Shown here piece by piece: positions 43,401 to 50,761 of a DNA stretch of 64,000 nucleotides; the stretch's first letter is position 1, and each line of letters opens with the position of its first letter. Made by a program: the position numbers and the translations under genes. Location of the stretch: assembly GCF_001949145.1 (NCBI RefSeq), contig NW_019091436.1:846803-910802 (forward strand), written 5' to 3'. A model generated the notes under the pieces. That model had not been told where the DNA came from. It saw only the letters and a program-made list of their open reading frames with translations, and searched no databases. Source of the DNA: Acanthaster planci (taxonomy: Eukaryota; Echinodermata; Asteroidea; Valvatida; Acanthasteridae).

Positions 43401-46400
43401 ATAATATTTATATTTTCAGAATTGTGATTACAAACACAGATACTGATGAATAAAGATGAAAAATTGATCATTCAGTGGGAAATCCTATCTAGCATTGTGT
43501 TTCCAAGTGCTACACATTATGAGCTTTTTCTTGAAAAGCGCTTTTATTGAATCCGAAAATGTGGACAAATGCCCATATATCTCTGGAACGCAGCGCACAG
43601 CGTCATAGTGAATTGTAGCTTTTGATGGACAGAATCCAGCCATATCAAAAACTCATAACCTGAATCTGGCGACTTATTACCCATTTTTCTAGAGCCGGTC
43701 ACAAATCACCTCCCCCATTCGTGTATAACCAATTAAACTGCCTTTGATTCCTTCTATTCAACCGTGCACAGTCCCATGCGAATAAACACAGCTATCTAGG
43801 TGATTTGTAGCAGTACTCACCAGACGGTGTAGTCGAGGGCTTCCGAGGAATCAAAGTCATCTCTTAGGATCACCCCATCACTGTGCACGGACGCTGTCAC
43901 AAACAGGCAAAAACAGAATGTCAGTGATGCCGACGACAGTGCACCTCCGTCCATAGGGGGCGCTTTCCCACACGACGCATCAATCATGTTTGCCCATCCT
44001 TCCGCCGATTTCTCAAATGAGGCTCTCTCTCAGCATCATTGATTTTCAGTGGCTCATCTCTACTCTCGAAATTCCAGAGAACTAAGGAATAGAGTCTCTC
44101 ACATAAATCTTTCCCGGCGCTTAATTTAGTGGATGCTCCGTTACACTGGCCGACTTGTTTATTTTCTCAAACCGAATAAACATGAAAAGCATTTACGCAC
44201 ATGCAAAAAAAAAAGATCACCAAAAAGTCTTCCATGCAGGGCGATTCGGTTTCCTGACCTTTGACCCAAGGCCTTTGAAACAAGTTTTTGTTTACTTTTC
44301 CTGCTGATTTGAGACGGAATGCCTGCTGGGCAGCAATCCCAAATTTTTCCAGATTTCTGAATTTTGTCACCGGAAGAAATGAAGTGCAATGCCAAAAAAA
44401 CAGGAAATGGGAGAGATTTAATACATGTGGAAAAGGGGCTTGGGTTAGTTGGGAAAACCTGCCGTTAGATAACCGCATGATCCACTACCAAACTAGTCAT
44501 GTGGAACTGTGGCATGTCAAAATATCAATCACTTTGACATATGTTGGAGACAAATCTAGGTAAGCCACATTTTGAATATGAAATTAATGTCTTGGAAGTA
44601 GTCCATGGAGATTAATGTTTTTGAAGGTCAACTTTGTCCTGCATGCCGCCACGTGTCACTGTCACTTTTCTGTGAAGTCTACATCAGACACATGTGCAAA
44701 GATCATTCGGAGACATTACCACCCACCCACCAGGCAGTTTAGATCCGTTTAAACTCTTGGAAACAAGGGGAAATCTACATTTAAAACCCAGTTTTCGGCA
44801 ACTATAAAAGGTTATTGGATGATTTCTCTGAGTGACCTGTGTATTTTACATTTTGTGTAAACTCATAGATGATCATTAAACTCAATGACGCCTTAAAAAA
44901 GTTCCAAACGTACATTATACAACGTTAAGAATGTTTGAACTTTAAAAATGTGAAATAACTTATGTGTATGTACCTAACTGGGGTCTGAATGGTTCAGATG
45001 ATGGCATTCCCCTCTCACAAAGTTGCAAAGCTAAAGCGTCCTTTAGAATCGTCTGCTGTCCAAGGAAAGCAGTCACCCTATTGGAGAGATTTACCGGGGT
45101 GGAAAATTAAGTTGGTTTTGATTGACAGCAAGGTTAAAGGTTGGTCAGATTCCCTTGTGGTCAACTGACAAATTTAAAATGAAAAGTAGTCATGCTTATA
45201 TGATCCCTGACTCAAAAAATACATATATTTGGCACACTCCGTGTTGCGCTTGTTCGTTCTAATTGGGGAAAGTAATAATATGTAACAAAATTTTTGTAGA
45301 TTCTGGGCCAAGTCATGTCAGTTTAGTCTCTGAGTTAATTCCTTTTGAAAGATATTGTCTGGGTGATTTTACAGAAAAGTTAAGTGACCTGTGAAAAGAA
45401 CTCTAATGGACCTTGATAGGGTTAATTTGATTCTGCAGGAATAACCAACTTAGCCACCCATGCTTCATGGCTCCAGACAGTGCTGGCAAAGTCCTAGACC
45501 AGCCACCCATGATAACAGGAAACCCGAGGACAATTTCAGACTACTTCCAGTGTGCCTGTTCAGACGGCTTCGTGTTTATTTTGTCAAACATTTCATTTCC
45601 ACTCTAAAAACAGGACATTCGGTTAATGTCTGCCGGGTGACATGCCGGCACTTGTGAGAGGGCATTAATGTTGGGCTCAATCAGTGGCATGAGGGTCGAA
45701 GGAAAACATTCCACTTGAGTTCCCAGGAGCTGTAGGCTGTGGCACAGAACATAAATGACTTTAAATAAACAAGAGTCTACAGTTACATGTATGTGGAGGA
45801 ATAAAATGGATTGCATGTTTTATCGACAACAATTGCACGTGTTCACTATTTTTTATCTCCATATTGAACAATTACGCTCTGTACATTGCTAAATGTCACA
45901 ATACAATTAACAAAAGTCAAGGGGAAGAACATGAAATTAATAAATGAACGAATTATGGAAGTGAAATGATGAGGGATGTTTGTCATACTGTAATCAGGCT
46001 TTACTTGAGATGTGTCAGAGGCCAAAATGAGAGAGATTAGCAACTTTTAGAAGGCAGTATCGACCAACGGTGACGAAATAATTTTCAAAGTGGAGACAGT
46101 GTCTAGAACCATTAGGCACTGTCCATTAATAGACTGATCCATTAAACCCTGCCCAATAAAGGGCCTGCCAAGAGTGGCAGGAGGGCACTGGTGGCCCTAC
46201 TCCACCTGCCACTGCCAATGGTACTGAATGCATTTGATTATTGGTTATACATGTAAATATGAATGATAGGCACATTCATCTGGGGCAAATTTCATAGAGC
46301 TGCTTAAGCACAAATTTGCTTAAGCATGAAAAACTTGCTTACAAAAACAAAGGTTACCAGCTCAAACTCTATCTATTGTCACGCTAACCAAAACACAGTT

Positions 46401-48769
46401 AAATACCATCTCCAAACAATATACATCACATGGAGCTTTGGCTGGTTACCTGATTTATCAACCCGGGGTTTCTCGCGCTTAAGCAAATTTTGTGCTTAAG
46501 CAGCTCTATGAAATTGGCCCCAGGTGTCCTGAAAGTAGCAGGATGTAAGATTCTGTGTTGGAGAAATTCTTTACAAGATAGATACTGCTACAAACACAGG
46601 TGGATCTTTTTACGTAGAAAGTTTTATCATTAATCTTTGATTGACTCACATAAAACTGACGCAGCCACTTCCCTCTGCAGGGGCAATCCAATAGGCAACG
46701 GCATCTCTCTGGGGTACTCGAATCATCTGCTGATGAATCAAAGAGCACATGTAGGTGATGCCTGGCAGGGGACCACTGGAATCCGGCGACCCCACCGAGT
46801 TGCCCGGGGTTTGGGATGTAAAGACGCCAATGATGGAGATGCCATTGAACTCCGTGCTCGATGTGAGACTCACTACGGGAAAAATAATTACATTTCATAT
46901 TTATCAGGGCCCAAACTCATCCGGGAATGGACTCAAACTTAAGATTACCGTAACAGAAGTTGGACTTCACCACAAGTCCAGATTAAGGTGCAACGTTGAG
47001 CTAGTTATCTGCTGTCTGGCCAAAACACAATTAACATGAAGGCCTCTTCCTTGAACACATGTAATGGTAAATACCGATAAGAAAAAAACAGCTAACACTA
47101 ACCAAGGACAGAATAAAAAAAAAAATAACAGGCAATCCTTGCCAAAAGTCATCAAATATGATAGAAATCTACATGAATTTCATCAGTCTCGTTTACACCG
47201 CACGGGAAACCTTGACCTTCACTTTGCACATTGTTACTCTTTAGCTGCTTTTTTCTCCCACAACCTCCATCAAGAAGAAATCCCTCCCTACATGTATAAA
47301 TATGTTAGTCTTCACTGGCACAGAGCCAGCGTAAAACCCTGGACTGTTCTGCATCATATCACCTGTCAAACACTGCATGAAGTGGCTTCACTTTGATGCC
47401 AACACAGGCACTTTGTTTTTTAGCATGCAGGTGGTCTAAATCTTTGTCCGAAACAGCACTGTCAAGCTTATGAAATATCCATTCTGAAATCCTAAGAGAG
47501 ATTCTAAAAAGGCTCAGTGGATCCAAGATGACAAATTGGGGGCAGTATAAATCAAAAGAGTTGAATGCAGGATTTTGGGCATTCAGGAACATATAAACTG
47601 ATATTTCTTGGGTTGTAAATTTTACTTAACCACCTGCACTGCAAGTGGTCAATTTAAGAGTACAGGATTCGTAGAATACCAAACGTAAACTACAATTGAA
47701 ATCATCTAGCTGTCCAAGACTGCTGTTGCCGTTTCAAAATTAAATTAGCAATTTAATTAGTCTTGAGAAACGAAAAACATGAGACAAATATAACAAAACT
47801 GTTACAAAAAAATAAATAGGCTCAAATTCTTAACTGAACAGTGCATAGGTTCTTTTTTATTGGCAACATTCTTTCCAGAAATCAGGTCAAATTAATGTTG
47901 ACTGCCCTCACTGTTTTATATTGCTTACAAATCTTCTGCCTGGGATGTGCTCCTTACCTTTGGTGTGGATAATTTCTAGCATTTTTTTAAAAAACTATTT
48001 GGTGTGTTTTCTTTGTAGTGGAGTTAGGTATAGTATACTAGCGTTGCATCAAATCAACTTTGCTCTTGTATTCAACTGAACATTTTAATACAAAAAATCT
48101 TGACTCACTCTTCCTTTTCATAAAGAGGAAGTGTGAAAATTGAAAGTTTCACAAATTAAAGCCCTTTCTCTATTTACGTCAACTCAGTACTCAGAAGTTG
48201 AAACAAAGATGGAACATTTTAGTACTCAACTGTTAGACATCAATTTCTCACAAAGTGTGCCCAATTATAAGATAGAAGTGTGCAAAAATAAAAGATTCCA
48301 AACCAAAAGTTTCCGAACTACAAAGAAAGGTATATCAACTGTTACTTAGTCTCCCAAGTCTCTCAGGTGGAATGCATTTTAAAAGATGAAAAGAGAGGAA
48401 CACATCCTCTTCCTAAACCTTTCATTTTGTTCAGTTTTTGTTAATTACAAGAACAGCTTTCTAAACAAGGAAGTCCGCAGAGGCCCCTGTACAAATGAAA
48501 AGTAACATGAAATACTTGGGATCAGACTTACCCTGATACCAATTTCCAGGCACATAAAACAACGGGTCCCCCTGGATGCTGACAGACAGTGTTACTTCAC
48601 TTTGTCCTGCCCCTAGATCCGACTCAGCCCCCTGGAAGCTGCAGGGCCATGACGGAGGGGTGAAGGGATATGGTGAGACTTGGGGTGAGAAACCAGACAG
48701 CAGACAGCCCAGCAGAGCACCAAGTGTGCTGAAGCGCAACATGCCTGGCACAGGATTCGACACAATCAT
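1395..48769 (-). CDS. RELN: Reelin orthologue, 57 coding exons, complete
   Basis: Secreted extracellular-matrix glycoprotein; in vertebrates it signals through ApoER2/VLDLR and Dab1 in neuronal positioning. Seen here: a signal peptide, a reeler domain and eight reelin repeats, each with an EGF module of the type CPxxCxGHGxC. Exons were delimited by GT-AG borders and matching phase; the sum is 10,332 nt, divisible by three, giving 3,443 residues (vertebrate reelin is about 3,460). Almost every join restores a residue string recognisable from vertebrate reelin, for example [14 protein letters not shown] across the exon 55/56 border and QFKIVVGC across 52/53. Exon limits are in the entries below. 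Most introns are 150-900 nt with nothing notable; those with repeats are listed separately. Oddities are one GC donor, a duplicated exon beside an N, and a short divergent C-terminus. Least certain borders: the exon 34/35 join and the last exon. Confidence 0.95.
1739..4988 (-). CDS. RELN: Reelin exons 52-56: repeat 8
   Basis: Exons: 4771-4988, 3923-4164, 3012-3169, 2586-2799, 1739-2038. Exon 52 opens [10 protein letters not shown] (vertebrate GGAEINPSQL) and has MLQFK, joined in phase 0 to IVVGC in exon 53. EGF8 is [17 protein letters not shown], then CDPGFIGDEC. Exon 55 has [15 protein letters not shown] and LDTTRA. Exon 56 has [35 protein letters not shown] and [20 protein letters not shown], closely matching vertebrate repeat 8. 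The exon 56 donor is GTGAGT at 1738. Confidence 0.95.
4737..4800. repeat. Short tandem duplication across the exon 52 splice donor
   Basis: The sequence TTGCAGCATGTAG[A/T]TGGTGTCAA occurs at about 4743-4767 and again at about 4776-4800, each preceded by TCACTTT. The second (exonic) copy encodes DTNYMLQF and the donor GTGAGT at 4770; the first is an intronic duplicate bringing a second GTGA. Reading through the real donor reaches an in-frame TGA at once (QFKVS, then stop), so the duplicate donor would not yield reelin. Confidence 0.75.
5581..9869 (-). CDS. RELN: Reelin exons 47-51: repeat 7
   Basis: Exons: 47 in two copies (9655-9869 and 8263-8477, only one usable), 7480-7669, 7010-7191, 6431-6537, 5581-5751. 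EGF7 in exon 48 is [16 protein letters not shown], then [10 protein letters not shown], after RFRWFQ. Subrepeat 7B starts [20 protein letters not shown], continues [14 protein letters not shown], then [11 protein letters not shown] joined across exons 50/51 to [14 protein letters not shown], and ends [20 protein letters not shown]. All borders keep phase when a single copy of exon 47 is used. Confidence 0.92.
8263..8477 (-). CDS. RELN: Reelin exon 47, downstream copy (probable false duplicate)
   Basis: Same length, phase and borders as the copy at 9655-9869, reading NDIVTP and ISIPIPEE. Including both copies in one transcript would add 215 nt, which is not a multiple of three, and would shift the frame of repeats 7 and 8. 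Only one copy can therefore serve a given mRNA. The surrounding sequence is repeated too, and the two blocks meet at an N. Confidence 0.8.
8536..9351 (-). mobile_element. Second, shorter copy of the LINE 3' part
   Basis: Same element as at 9920-11840, carrying the KAFRIIL end (frame 8797-9042) and part of the palm region. It is cut off at the N at 9352 and lacks about 240 bases present in the other copy. It is part of the duplicated block, not an independent insertion. Confidence 0.8.
9352..9352. other. Single ambiguous base (N) at assembly join
   Basis: The only N I noticed in the window. It sits exactly where the duplicated block restarts, which is what a one-base gap between two overlapping or haplotypic contigs would look like. 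Confidence 0.9.
9655..9869 (-). CDS. RELN: Reelin exon 47, upstream copy (subrepeat 7A)
   Basis: A 215-nt exon beginning in phase 0 ([11 protein letters not shown]) and ending in phase 2 at a GTGAGC donor. It encodes [18 protein letters not shown] and WKRIS, like vertebrate subrepeat 7A. It differs from the other copy at two residues that I can see: Val for Ile in NDVVTP and Leu for Pro in ISILIPEE. It lies on the side of the N that is continuous with exon 46 and the longer LINE. Confidence 0.8.
9870..12194. other. Intron between reelin exons 46 and 47
   Basis: Mostly filled by the LINE. About 11840-12194 is plain AT-rich intron in which I see nothing further. Confidence 0.7.
9920..11840 (-). 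mobile_element. Degraded non-LTR retrotransposon (LINE), reverse transcriptase part
   Basis: Minus-strand frames broken by stops and frameshifts give a reverse transcriptase. 11325-11696 carries [39 protein letters not shown] and QLRPI. 10819-11280 carries [20 protein letters not shown] and the active-site box YVDDITL. Near 10602-10832 follows a thumb-like [13 protein letters not shown] segment, and 10426-10647 ends with KAFRIIL. The order matches the fingers-palm-thumb arrangement of jockey/CR1-type LINEs. No endonuclease domain is seen, so it is 5' truncated and dead. It lies in the intron between reelin exons 46 and 47, in the same orientation as the gene. Confidence 0.8.
12195..16851 (-). 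CDS. RELN: Reelin exons 40-46: repeat 6 and start of repeat 7
   Basis: Exons: 16720-16851, 15671-15815, 15233-15401, 14568-14708, 13918-14104, 13301-13494, 12195-12570. Subrepeat 6A shows [20 protein letters not shown] (vertebrate RYVVSTDVAVNEDSFLQIDF) and [20 protein letters not shown]6 is [16 protein letters not shown], then [10 protein letters not shown]. Subrepeat 6B has [14 protein letters not shown] and [10 protein letters not shown]. Exon 46 is long (376 nt): it joins the end of 6B ([19 protein letters not shown]) to the start of 7A (VLEFK). The first residue after the GG of 6B is Met (codon 13972-13974), where I recall Lys in vertebrates. Confidence 0.92.
17502..19716 (-). CDS. RELN: Reelin exons 35-39: repeat 5
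   Basis: Exons: 19608-19716, 18854-19080, 18412-18632, 17921-18071, 17502-17760. Subrepeat 5A has [20 protein letters not shown], matching vertebrate VGEHSITTRDLNVNENTIIQ, then INVGCASE and [19 protein letters not shown]5 is [17 protein letters not shown], then [10 protein letters not shown], all in exon 37 after [12 protein letters not shown]. Subrepeat 5B has [27 protein letters not shown] and [20 protein letters not shown]. Repeats 5-6 are the receptor-binding part in vertebrates. Confidence 0.93.
20171..23324 (-). CDS. RELN: Reelin exons 30-34: repeat 4 and start of repeat 5
   Basis: Exons: 23045-23324, 22389-22532, 21857-22031, 20724-21003, 20171-20354. Exon 30 has [20 protein letters not shown], nearly vertebrate [20 protein letters not shown], and [16 protein letters not shown]4 is [16 protein letters not shown], then [10 protein letters not shown]. 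Subrepeat 4B has MLVTQDIDC and [14 protein letters not shown]. Exon 34 closes 4B ([11 protein letters not shown]) and opens repeat 5 ([14 protein letters not shown]). Its donor GTTCCG is weak; I chose it because it is the border that restores the frame into exon 35 and the GSSLGLVYQ motif. Confidence 0.9.
21340..21790 (-). repeat. tRNA-derived SINE, intronic
   Basis: Read on the minus strand, 21401-21470 begins GGCTGGATAGCTCAG with a pol III A box, and ends with a B box (GGTTCGAGTCC), as in tRNA-derived SINEs. A second, degraded tRNA-like head with a B-box relic lies at about 21707-21770 (plus-strand GACTTGATCCTGC). This is either one composite element or two adjacent copies. It lies in the intron between reelin exons 32 and 33. 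It does not look like a functional tRNA gene. Confidence 0.6.
23652..23825. mobile_element. Foldback (long inverted repeat) element, intronic
   Basis: Two arms of about 75 bp with few mismatches, spaced by under 10 bp: ATCCATGGAGCGTTCTATTTT on the left against AAAATAGAATGCTCCATGGAT on the right. The match extends outwards through the GTAAAAC and AATATTGAC sequences. It would form a strong hairpin in pre-mRNA. It lies in the intron between reelin exons 29 and 30. Confidence 0.7.
24645..28378 (-). CDS. RELN: Reelin exons 23-29: repeat 3 and start of repeat 4
   Basis: Exons: 28208-28378, 27698-27933, 27264-27415, 26516-26720, 25250-25421, 24985-25060, 24645-24827. Subrepeat 3A contains [20 protein letters not shown] and [19 protein letters not shown]3 reads [16 protein letters not shown], then CDYGHTGVSC, across exons 25-26. 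Subrepeat 3B has [13 protein letters not shown], matching vertebrate EARTVPLDTRNIR, and [10 protein letters not shown]. Exon 28 is only 76 nt ([17 protein letters not shown]). Exon 29 closes 3B ([11 protein letters not shown]) and opens repeat 4 ([20 protein letters not shown]). Confidence 0.93.
25727..25960. repeat. Dispersed-repeat-like segment, intronic
   Basis: Contains GGGAGGAAAACCCCAGAGG, GGGTAAAACCCACGG and a B-box-like AATCAAACCCAGACC. This layout resembles short interspersed repeats common in marine invertebrate genomes. A related fragment (GCAGGATTCGAACCC) lies near 19400-19440. The family name is not recognised. Confidence 0.35.
25997..26431. mobile_element. MITE-like element with terminal inverted repeats
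   Basis: The left end CCGTAACATGAGGTAACTTTG near 25998 is mirrored at the right end near 26405-26430 by CAAAGTTACCCATGTTACGG. The 430-bp interior has no coding sequence. The size and the terminal repeats of about 20 bp fit a non-autonomous DNA transposon. It lies in the intron between reelin exons 26 and 27. Confidence 0.55.
28550..28810. repeat. Degenerate GTGATT/TTGTGA-rich repeat
   Basis: A loose array of motifs such as CTTGTGATTGGCTTGTGA and GATGACTTGTGATTGG between reelin exons 22 and 23. Units are too diverged to give a clear period. Confidence 0.45.
28881..32450 (-). CDS. RELN: Reelin exons 17-22: repeat 2 and start of repeat 3
   Basis: Exons: 32317-32450, 31832-32009, 31176-31313, 30556-30742, 29731-29942, 28881-29043. 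Subrepeat 2A shows [18 protein letters not shown] and VMGCGRRYG, very close to vertebrate RYVETQSMQIGASYMIQF and VMGCGQKY. EGF2 spans exons 19-20: [16 protein letters not shown], then [11 protein letters not shown]. Subrepeat 2B has [25 protein letters not shown] and [20 protein letters not shown]. Exon 22 closes 2B with [20 protein letters not shown] and begins the repeat 3 linker. All phases match. Confidence 0.93.
31453..31550. repeat. 24-bp minisatellite, four units
   Basis: Four copies of CATCAATGGTGCTTGGAGGG plus TGGT or TGGC in direct order, with single T/C changes between units. It lies in the intron between reelin exons 18 and 19, followed by a pyrimidine-rich stretch (about 31585-31650). 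Confidence 0.95.
33098..37753 (-). CDS. RELN: Reelin exons 9-16: repeat 1 and start of repeat 2
   Basis: Exons: 37602-37753, 37026-37141, 36423-36775, 35783-35892, 35171-35240, 34175-34408, 33666-33827, 33098-33334. Subrepeat 1A includes [14 protein letters not shown] (vertebrate LRFYFVMGG-ICDP) and [13 protein letters not shown]1 is split over exons 13 and 14: CNGHGRC, then [10 protein letters not shown]. Subrepeat 1B has [12 protein letters not shown], nearly identical to vertebrates, then [11 protein letters not shown] and [19 protein letters not shown]. Exon 16 runs on into repeat 2 (SLSFHLGE). Exon 15 ends AG|GCAAGC, a GC-AG donor; joining it to exon 16 gives [12 protein letters not shown] in frame. 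Confidence 0.92.
38196..48531 (-). CDS. RELN: Reelin exons 2-8: reeler domain and N-terminal unique region
   Basis: Exons: 46650-46872, 44974-45077, 43821-43893, 43092-43240, 39984-40080, 39045-39285, 38196-38344. Exons 2-3 finish the F-spondin-like reeler domain: [16 protein letters not shown] matches vertebrate FIWIAPPAGTGCVNFM, and [14 protein letters not shown] matches IFKDALAQQLCEQG. Exon 4 carries [18 protein letters not shown] (vertebrate [14 protein letters not shown]) behind a strong polypyrimidine acceptor. Exons 5-8 form the reelin-specific region and first subrepeat-like unit: [44 protein letters not shown], then [12 protein letters not shown] and VTTHDLDL. In vertebrates this N-terminal part drives oligomerisation. 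Exon 8 was found by frame and homology alone; a plus-strand open frame overlaps it and is a shadow. Confidence 0.9.
38752..39041. repeat. 10-bp minisatellite abutting the exon 7 splice donor
   Basis: About 28 tandem copies of a CACAAGACCA-like 10-mer with alternating AGT, ACT and ATT variants. The array ends only a few bases inside the intron after the donor of reelin exon 7 (GTGGGT at 39044). Because the unit is not a multiple of three and contains no stop trinucleotide in most frames, it is open in several frames on both strands. This creates spurious long repetitive frames such as GLVNGLVSG. Confidence 0.95.
40081..43091. other. 3-kb intron, nothing recognised
   Basis: Longest reelin intron, between exons 5 and 6. 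It is AT-rich with scattered short open frames without family resemblance. I see no repeats with clear ends and no missing exon, since phase and homology are continuous across it. Confidence 0.7.
45078..48531. other. Large 5' introns 1 and 2 of reelin
   Basis: Intron 2 (45078-46649) contains the MITE at 46280-46523 and otherwise nothing recognised. Intron 1 (46873-48531) is AT-rich, with no repeat structure or open frame that I can support. Long first introns often hold regulatory elements, but none can be named here. Confidence 0.5.
46280..46523 (+). mobile_element. MITE with ~35-bp inverted ends, copy 1
   Basis: Starts CTGGGGCAAATTTCATAGAG and ends with the inverse (CTCTATGAAATTGGCCCCAG). 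Subterminal GCTTAAGCACAAA repeats occur on both sides. No open frame. It matches the element at 50515-50761 in the opposite orientation. It lies in the intron between reelin exons 2 and 3. Confidence 0.75.
48532..48769 (-). CDS. RELN: Reelin exon 1: signal peptide and start of reeler domain
   Basis: The frame opens at 48769 (MIVSNPVPG) with a second Met at 48742 ([19 protein letters not shown]). The latter begins directly at a hydrophobic stretch typical of a signal peptide, so 48742 may be the real start; an in-frame TGA lies about 50 nt upstream of 48769. After the signal peptide the exon encodes [18 protein letters not shown] and [12 protein letters not shown], which align with the vertebrate GEQGEVLISLHIAG and NPTYYVPGQEYH at the start of the reeler domain. 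It ends in phase 1 at the donor GTAAGT. Confidence 0.88.
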
Positions 48770-50514
48770 CCTCTCAGTCCTTGCCTCAATATTTAGGAGA
48801 CAAAATTGTCCTCAGTCCTGAAGATTTTCCAACACTACTCACAGCAGAAGGGAACTTGAACCACTTCGTAAAAATGTTACAGCCGAGTGAATATACAGGC
48901 ATGTCCAGGCATGAAAAGTATCAGTTTATGGTGCAGCTGGCAAGCACAAAATTTGACAATCTCTCAACAGATGGGCAAGGGCCCCCTAACGAGGGCCAAA
49001 CAGGCATAAAAGTCCCCCAGTTTACCTCCTGGTGAAGGAGCAATTGATCACTGATCTTCTCCCCTTTGATCTGCGGACTGGTACCGCCGCAGCTTAGCCC
49101 CACAGCACACACACACACACGTCCTATCTGCAACTCAACTGCCCCAACTTGTGGCCCTGTTGAATTCACTGACTTCACAGCGGGGCCACAATACCATCTT
49201 TGGGCCCAACTGACTGTACACATGATTTATGCATCACTTGAGATCGTGTAAACAGCTCTCTCCTTCTCCACTGGTCTGTCCTGCCCTCTGGCCCCCATTT
49301 GACACCTTTGGCTGGGTTTTCAGCTGACACCTGGTATGCTAATCACCCATGAAACCATTAACAGGAAGGGAGGCGAACCATAAGTCACCAAATGTTTTTG
49401 AACTATGACATTCTGTGGTAATGCTGACTATCTGTTAAAAATACTCCATGGTACATAGACAAATAGAGAAGATACAAAATCTTCCTGGAAATTGTAGATT
49501 ATCCTTGGTTCAAAACAAAGAAAGTGTGACATGAAAGCGATGTCCTCTTGTTCCTACCACAGTATTACTGATCGAATGCCTATAATATTTGTCAAACTCT
49601 ATCCTGCCTGGAAAACACAATATCATTTCTTTAAAGAAATTACCTCACTATGGCAACTGCTATCACAAAATTCCACTGATGTAGGGCTCATAGCCCTCTA
49701 GTGCAAACATACATGTATACAGGCATATACTGACCAGATTTTGACAATTACATATAACTTATAAGTATGTTAATGTTTTGAACACATCTAAAAAGTGATT
49801 ATTTATTGATTAACGTTTTTTAACCTTCATTCAATTTCAATCCTGAGCTGTCACTGTGCCTACATGCACTCTGTGGGTTGGCAGGAATCCAATCCCACTT
49901 CCAGACAGACTAGCAACAGATTTTTCTGACAATTTGACATCAAGGATCCCCCCAGGCCAGACCAGATTAACATCTAAACCCTAAATCCCTACTCTCTACA
50001 AATACTAATCTCTTCCAAAAAGGCCGTCTTTCACTCAGGCCTTTCAGAGGTAAGAATTCACACCAATTACCAACACAGAGAGTCCTTGGGACTGATTGAA
50101 ATAACACGAATAGGCAATTAAGATCTGCAATGGATAAGAAAAGAATCCACACTCAAATCTCCAGTAATCAAAAGAAACAACCCAGTTGCTAAAATATTTT
50201 CATGTAAGGGTACTTCTCTGATGCACAGTTTTTGCCTTATTCTTCAATCATCTGATATTAATTATTGTTTTCTTGGCTGGGCGGTAGGGTGGAGGGAAAG
50301 TGATCTGTGAAGAGTTTATTTGTGTCTGATATTGACATGATGGATAAAATATGCTCCAATCAGCTTTTCACAGTGCATCTACAATTAAGTACATGTGTGA
50401 ATTCTGGAGGGGGGGGATTTAGAGCTCATTTGAGCCCCTACACATTCAAAAGGCAATTAACTTAAGGTGTCTACCTTCCTTTTGGAACTAGACAAATGAC
50501 ACAGGGCATGTCAC

Positions 50515-50761
50515 CAGGGGCCAATTTTATAGCGCTACTTAAGCACAAAATGTGCTTAAGTGTGAAAAAACCTTACTTGATAAATCGGGTAACCAGCCAA
50601 ATCCCCATGTGATGTATGTTATTTTGGGATTGTATTTAGCTGATTTTAGGTCAGCAAGACAATAAGATAGAGTTTGAGCTGGTAACCTTTGTTTATTAAG
50701 CAAATTTTTTTCCTGCTTAAGCAGATTTTATGCTTAAGCAGCTCTATGAAATTGGCCCCAG
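50515..50761 (-). mobile_element. MITE with ~35-bp inverted ends, copy 2
   Basis: Ends CAGGGGCCAATTTTATAG and CTCTATGAAATTGGCCCCAG, with GCTTAAGCA subterminal repeats. Its interior (GAGTTTGAGCTGGTAACC) is the reverse complement of the interior of the 46280 copy. It lies in the flank upstream of reelin. Confidence 0.75.

Noticed and set aside
43821-43988. Minus-strand frame starting [20 protein letters not shown] that looks like a signal peptide joined to reelin exon 4, suggesting an alternative short reelin start.
   Set aside because: The hydrophobic stretch is the translated polypyrimidine tract of the exon 4 acceptor (ending TGTGACAG at 43894). Exons 1-3 upstream join in phase and match the vertebrate N-terminus.
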